Below, one piece after another: positions 61,068 to 64,000 of a DNA stretch of 64,000 nucleotides. This DNA comes from Sphingopyxis microcysteis. GTDB lineage: Bacteria > Pseudomonadota > Alphaproteobacteria > Sphingomonadales > Sphingomonadaceae. The stretch lies in contig NZ_JAANYY010000004.1 of assembly GCF_012274265.1 (NCBI RefSeq), forward strand, positions 62,001-126,000, in the 5' to 3' direction. Made by a program: the position numbers and the translations under genes. How positions within the stretch are numbered: the stretch's first letter is position 1; each line of letters opens with the position of its first letter. Under the pieces are notes generated by a model, which was not told the DNA's origin, made no database searches, and saw only the letters and a list, made by a program, of their open reading frames with translations.

Positions 61068-61264
61068 ATCCTCCCTGTGGCGAAGCCATGGGGAGGGGGA
61101 GTGCAGGGTTGGATTGCCCCCGGCAATCCAAGTCCAGTCCGGGGGACTGGACGACCCCGCACTTTCGCGAAGCGAATGGTGGAGGGGCGACAACGTCTGA
61201 GCCAAAGCCCCTCCGTCAGCGCTTCGCGCTGCCACCTCCCCATCGCTACGCGACAGGGAGGATC
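61068..61264. repeat. Palindromic repeat (GATCCTCCCTGT family), long inverted pair
   Basis: The ends GATCCTCCCTGTGGCGAAGC and GCGACAGGGAGGATC are inverted, and inner parts repeat GGGGAGG..CCTCCCC and a GTCCAGTCC..GGACTGGAC hairpin. It makes up most of the gap before the nucleosidase gene. Confidence 0.78.
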
Positions 61265-61290
61265 GCCGCTGTCGCTTCCTCGCGCCCAGT

Positions 61291-61364
61291 CCGTTTGTCC
61301 CGAGCGAAGTCGAGGGACGCATCGCGCCGCGCCAGCGCGTCTCGACTTTGCTCGACACGAACGG
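61291..61364. repeat. Palindromic repeat (CCGTTTGTCCCGAGCGAAG family)
   Basis: Starts CCGTTTGTCCCGAGCGAAGT and ends with the inverted AAGTCGAG-like arm CTTTGCTCGACACGAACGG. Same family as 19001-19082. Confidence 0.8.
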
Positions 61365-61385
61365 GCAGGGAGCTAGATAGCAGGC

Positions 61386-62036
61386 ATGCCCAACCTCCTC
61401 ATCCTCGCCGCGCTCCCCGAAGAAGCCGAGTCCCTGTTCCCGAACGTCGGCACATCCGCCGCCGCCCCGATCCCCCTCCGCCGCCTCACCGCCCACGGTC
61501 ACGCTCTCACCATCGCCACCTGCGGGCTCGGCAAGGTCAACGCGGCGCTCGCCGTCGGCCTGTTCGGCGCCGACGCCGACCTGATCCTGATGACCGGCAC
61601 CTGCGGCGCGCTCGGCGCGGCACCGGGCGCGTACTGGATCGCCGAGGCGCTCCAGCATGACTATGGCGCCGCCCATCCCGGCGCCTTTCGCCGCTACCGC
61701 GCCGGAGACTGGCCGATGGGCGAGGCCGGGGCAGCACATTTCGCCGCGATGCCCGACCCCGGGCTCGGCCTGCCGCATGCCCGCATCGCCAGCGGCGACA
61801 GCTTCGTCGCCTGCCCCGATGCCGCCGCAGACCTCGCATCGCTCGGCGCGACGCTCGTCGATATGGAGGTCGGCGCGGTGGCGCAGGCGGCGGCGCGGCT
61901 GGGCAAGCCGTGGGCGGCGATCAAGGCGGTGACCGACGAAGCCAATGATGCCAGCGGCGGCGAATTTCAGGCGAATCTGGCGCGCGCAGCCCGCGCCGCT
62001 GCGGGGCAGATCGAACGGCTGGTGGCGATGCAGTGA
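61386..62036 (+). CDS. MTA/SAH nucleosidase
   Basis: A 216-residue phosphorylase-fold enzyme that cleaves methylthioadenosine or S-adenosylhomocysteine. The glycine-rich GTCGALGAAPGAY, the catalytic glutamate in LVDMEVGAVAQ and aspartate in KAVTDEAND are in family positions. A futalosine-hydrolase (MqnB) role is possible from homology but no menaquinone genes are nearby. Confidence 0.82.
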   Translation: MPNLLILAALPEEAESLFPNVGTSAAAPIPLRRLTAHGHALTIATCGLGKVNAALAVGLFGADADLILMTGTCGALGAAPGAYWIAEALQHDYGAAHPGAFRRYRAGDWPMGEAGAAHFAAMPDPGLGLPHARIASGDSFVACPDAAADLASLGATLVDMEVGAVAQAAARLGKPWAAIKAVTDEANDASGGEFQANLARAARAAAGQIERLVAMQ

Positions 62037-62053
62037 CCCGCCATCGATAAAGG

Positions 62054-62572
62054 CTAATAGTCGATGGTAATCCGCACCCGGTCAGGGCTGACCCCGGCGG
62101 CGCGCGCGATCTGTTCGCGGCTGCGGTCGACCACCTCCTGAAATCCCCCGGGCGCCGCGTCGTCGAGCAGGTCGGTGGGCGGAACGTCCGATGTGTCGGC
62201 AATTTCCGGCGCCGGTTCGAGCGGCGGGCCAATTGCGCTTTGCAGCTCTACGGCACTTTTCAGTTCCACCGCGCTCAGCGTCGCTGAAGACACCGGCCCT
62301 TCGAACTGGCAACCGAACAACCTCCCGCTGGCCCAGATCACGACCGCGGTGATGTCGCCCGCGTGGGGCAGCTCGATTTCGATCCGGTCGCACGGCGCCA
62401 GCTTGATGTCGCTTTCGAACAACAGGCCGGTGCCCGAGATATTGTGGATCTGCACTTCGATCCCGGTGCCGTCATGCTGCACCCCCCTGGCCAGCAGGCT
62501 GAGCTTCCGGCGCACGTCCTGGCGCTGGTCGGCGCCGGATGCCGCTGGCAGGAAATGTCCGAAAACAGCCAT
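62054..62572 (-). CDS. PilZ-domain c-di-GMP-binding protein
   Basis: A 172-residue protein. The PilZ c-di-GMP-binding residues are RQDVR (17-21) and NISGTG (44-49). The remaining half is a variable, acidic linker and a C-terminal VVDRSREQIARAAGVSPDRV. It may respond to signals from a cyclase such as the one at 7343-7987; direct output is unknown. Confidence 0.88.
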   Translation of the reverse strand: MAVFGHFLPAASGADQRQDVRRKLSLLARGVQHDGTGIEVQIHNISGTGLLFESDIKLAPCDRIEIELPHAGDITAVVIWASGRLFGCQFEGPVSSATLSAVELKSAVELQSAIGPPLEPAPEIADTSDVPPTDLLDDAAPGGFQEVVDRSREQIARAAGVSPDRVRITIDY

Positions 62573-62687
62573 AGGCCGTTGTTGAGGTCGCGGCGTTAAT
62601 AGAAGGTTAGCGGCGGCCGCCAAAGCTGACCGGGTGAATGGGCGGGATGGCAGCTGGCGACAGATAGCGAACGTAGCGAAGAGCAAG

Positions 62688-62846
62688 CCCCTCCCCTTCA
62701 GGGGAGGGGCAACGAAGACTTGGCAGCTTGCTGCCTAGTCGTAGTGGGGTGGGGGCCAGCGGCCATGGACAAGGCCGCTGGCCCCCACCCGCTGCGACTA
62801 ACGAACAAGTTCGTAAGTCTCGCTGCCCTCCCCTGAAGGGGAGGGC
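62688..62846. repeat. Palindromic repeat (CCCCTTCAGGGGAGG family), head-to-head pair
   Basis: Each half holds CCCTCCCCTTCAGGGGAGGG, then AGACTTG.. and the GTGGGGGCCAGCGGCC boundary; the right half is the inverse of the left. Third member of the family. It fills half of the 320-base gap 62573-62893, and nothing else is seen there. Confidence 0.85.
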
Positions 62847-62893
62847 GTGCCTTTGTCGCTACGTCCGCTCCCCACCCCAAAACCGCCATCCCG

Positions 62894-63901
62894 CTACTCA
62901 TAACTCAGATGCGTCGCCTTCCCCCGGAAAATCCAGTGTGCCAGCACCGAATATCCCAAGATCACCGGCAGCACGAACAGCGCGCCGATCAGGATGATGC
63001 TCAGCGCCTCGGGGCTCGCCGCCGCCTGCCAGATGTCGAGCCGGTCGGCGATCAGATAAGGATAAAAGCTGTACGCGATGCCGACGAAGCCCAGCGCAAA
63101 GAGGATGCCCGCGACCGCCAGCGGCACCCATGACAGCTCGTCCTTCTCCCGTAGGGGGCGGCGCAGGAAGATCGCGAGGCCGACGAACAGCGTCGCCGAC
63201 GCGATCGGGATCGGCAACAGCGCGATAATCTCGGGCAGGCGGAACCAGCGGTCGAAGATGCGTTCGGAGAGCAGCGGCGTCGCGATCGAGATGATCGCCA
63301 TCGCCAGCGCCGTCGCCCACAGGCTGATTTCGGCCCAGCGCACCGCGCGTTTCTGCAAATCACCCTCGACCTTGTAGATCAGCCAGCAGGCGCCGACGAA
63401 GATATAGCCCGCGACCAGTCCCAAGGCGGCGAGCAGGCAGAACAGCACCGCGGCAAAGCTCTGGTCGAACCCCAGCACATAGGCGCCGAGCATATAGCCC
63501 TGACAGAGCGCGGTGAGCAGCGACCCGCCGAAGAAGGCATTGTCCCAGCGCTGCTTGTGCTCGGGCGGTGCCTTGGCACGAAACTCGAACGATACCCCGC
63601 GCAGGATCAGCGCGATCAGCATCAGCACGACGGGCAGGTAGAGCTGGGTCAGGATCAGCCCGTGCGCGACCGGAAAGGCGACGAGCAAGAGCCCGATGCC
63701 GAGCACCAGCCAGGTCTCGTTGGCATCCCAGAACGGCCCGATCGAGGCGACCATCAGGTCGCGGTTGGCGTCCTTTTCCAGCCGCGTCAGCATGCCGACG
63801 CCGAGGTCATAGCCATCGAGGATGACATAGAGCAGGATCGACAGCCCCATCAGCCCGGCGAAGATGACCGGCAGCCACCAGGGGTCGACGAACGGGGTCA
63901 T
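62894..63901 (-). CDS. cydB: Cytochrome bd-type ubiquinol oxidase, subunit II
   Basis: A 335-residue membrane protein with about eight helices, the family start MGLSILLYVILDGYDLGVGM and WDANETWLVLG. The length fits the short, cyanide-insensitive CioB-type subunit. It is part of a terminal oxidase using ubiquinol and oxygen. Its ATG overlaps the cydA stop by 4 bases. Confidence 0.93.
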   Translation of the reverse strand: MTPFVDPWWLPVIFAGLMGLSILLYVILDGYDLGVGMLTRLEKDANRDLMVASIGPFWDANETWLVLGIGLLLVAFPVAHGLILTQLYLPVVLMLIALILRGVSFEFRAKAPPEHKQRWDNAFFGGSLLTALCQGYMLGAYVLGFDQSFAAVLFCLLAALGLVAGYIFVGACWLIYKVEGDLQKRAVRWAEISLWATALAMAIISIATPLLSERIFDRWFRLPEIIALLPIPIASATLFVGLAIFLRRPLREKDELSWVPLAVAGILFALGFVGIAYSFYPYLIADRLDIWQAAASPEALSIILIGALFVLPVILGYSVLAHWIFRGKATHLSYE

Positions 63902-64000
63902 GCGGGCGCCTCCGATTGCGGCTCGGCCGGGCCTTCGGCGACACCGGGCAGCGGGAACATCGGCTTGCCCTCGGGTGCCGCCTTGCCCAGCCGTGCGAGC
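63898..64000 (-). CDS. cydA: Cytochrome bd-type ubiquinol oxidase, subunit I, C-terminal end (cut by window)
   Basis: Only the last 33 codons are in the window, ending ...FPLPGVAEGPAEPQSEAPA before TGA. They form the charged, proline-rich C-terminal tail typical of CydA/CioA. The identification rests mainly on coupling to cydB. Confidence 0.8.
   Translation of the reverse strand, partial: LARLGKAAPEGKPMFPLPGVAEGPAEPQSEAPA

Overview
The window looks like ordinary chromosome from a high-GC alphaproteobacterium of the Sphingomonadales, most likely Sphingopyxis or a close relative. This is inferred from very high GC, the TonB-dependent receptor, the DUF4402 proteins, the aqpS-type arsenic operon, the gene neighbourhoods and the dense palindromic intergenic repeats; no marker gene was searched. 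There is no phage, plasmid, transposase, rRNA operon or CRISPR array. One tRNA gene (tRNA-Gln, anticodon CUG) is present.

Layout. 0-7.1 kb (minus strand): ileS (cut by the window edge), a GDPD-family phosphodiesterase, ribF, an M19 dipeptidase, folA, purK, purE. 7.3-9.6 kb: a small diguanylate cyclase, an unknown small protein, a divergent GDT1/UPF0016 membrane protein, Dps. 9.8-12.9 kb: an RGG-rich double cold-shock-domain protein, RNase D, lptC-lptA. 13.1-17.2 kb: an Atm1-type ABC exporter, then an arsenic operon arsR-arsI-arsC-aqpS with two visible operators. 17.3-26.5 kb: a CPA2 antiporter, RecQ, a tightly coupled cluster around a sterol-desaturase-like enzyme, a GMC oxidoreductase, an HxlR regulator divergent from a VOC protein. 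26.8-31.2 kb: a TonB-dependent receptor, and amtB-glnK behind a clear sigma-54 promoter. 31.7-39.1 kb: EEP phosphatase, DUF2007, PNPOx-like, DUF924, two secreted proteins of unknown function, tldD, and two DUF4402 proteins flanking a zf-CHCC protein. 39.3-46.2 kb: ABC ATPase, a 66-residue protein, nadB, AAA ATPase, GlsB-like, M20 amidohydrolase, acyl desaturase with divergent ArsR-type regulator, ferric-reductase-like membrane protein. 46.2-53.8 kb: PadR-HAAS pair, acyl-CoA dehydrogenase, second M19 dipeptidase, DoxX, FprA-type reductase, tRNA-Gln, AraC regulator and SDR. 54.1-60.0 kb: an ECF sigma factor between two membrane proteins, then a flotillin/YqiJ/XpaC-like/TelA membrane-stress cluster. 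60.0-64.0 kb: SBF-like transporter, MTA/SAH nucleosidase, PilZ protein, cydB and the end of cydA.

The most striking overall feature is the number of palindromic repeat elements: at least 22 in 64 kb, of about ten sequence families, sitting in nearly every larger intergenic gap. One lies in frame inside ileS and encodes about 30 extra residues. Another supplies the purine-rich ribosome-binding sequence of ribF. Two elements of different families carry a nested hairpin whose loop is conserved while its stem covaries. Regulatory sites visible by eye include paired ArsR operators, a PadR operator, a SmtB-type operator, a -24/-12 promoter, a sigma-70 promoter before tRNA-Gln and several intrinsic terminators.
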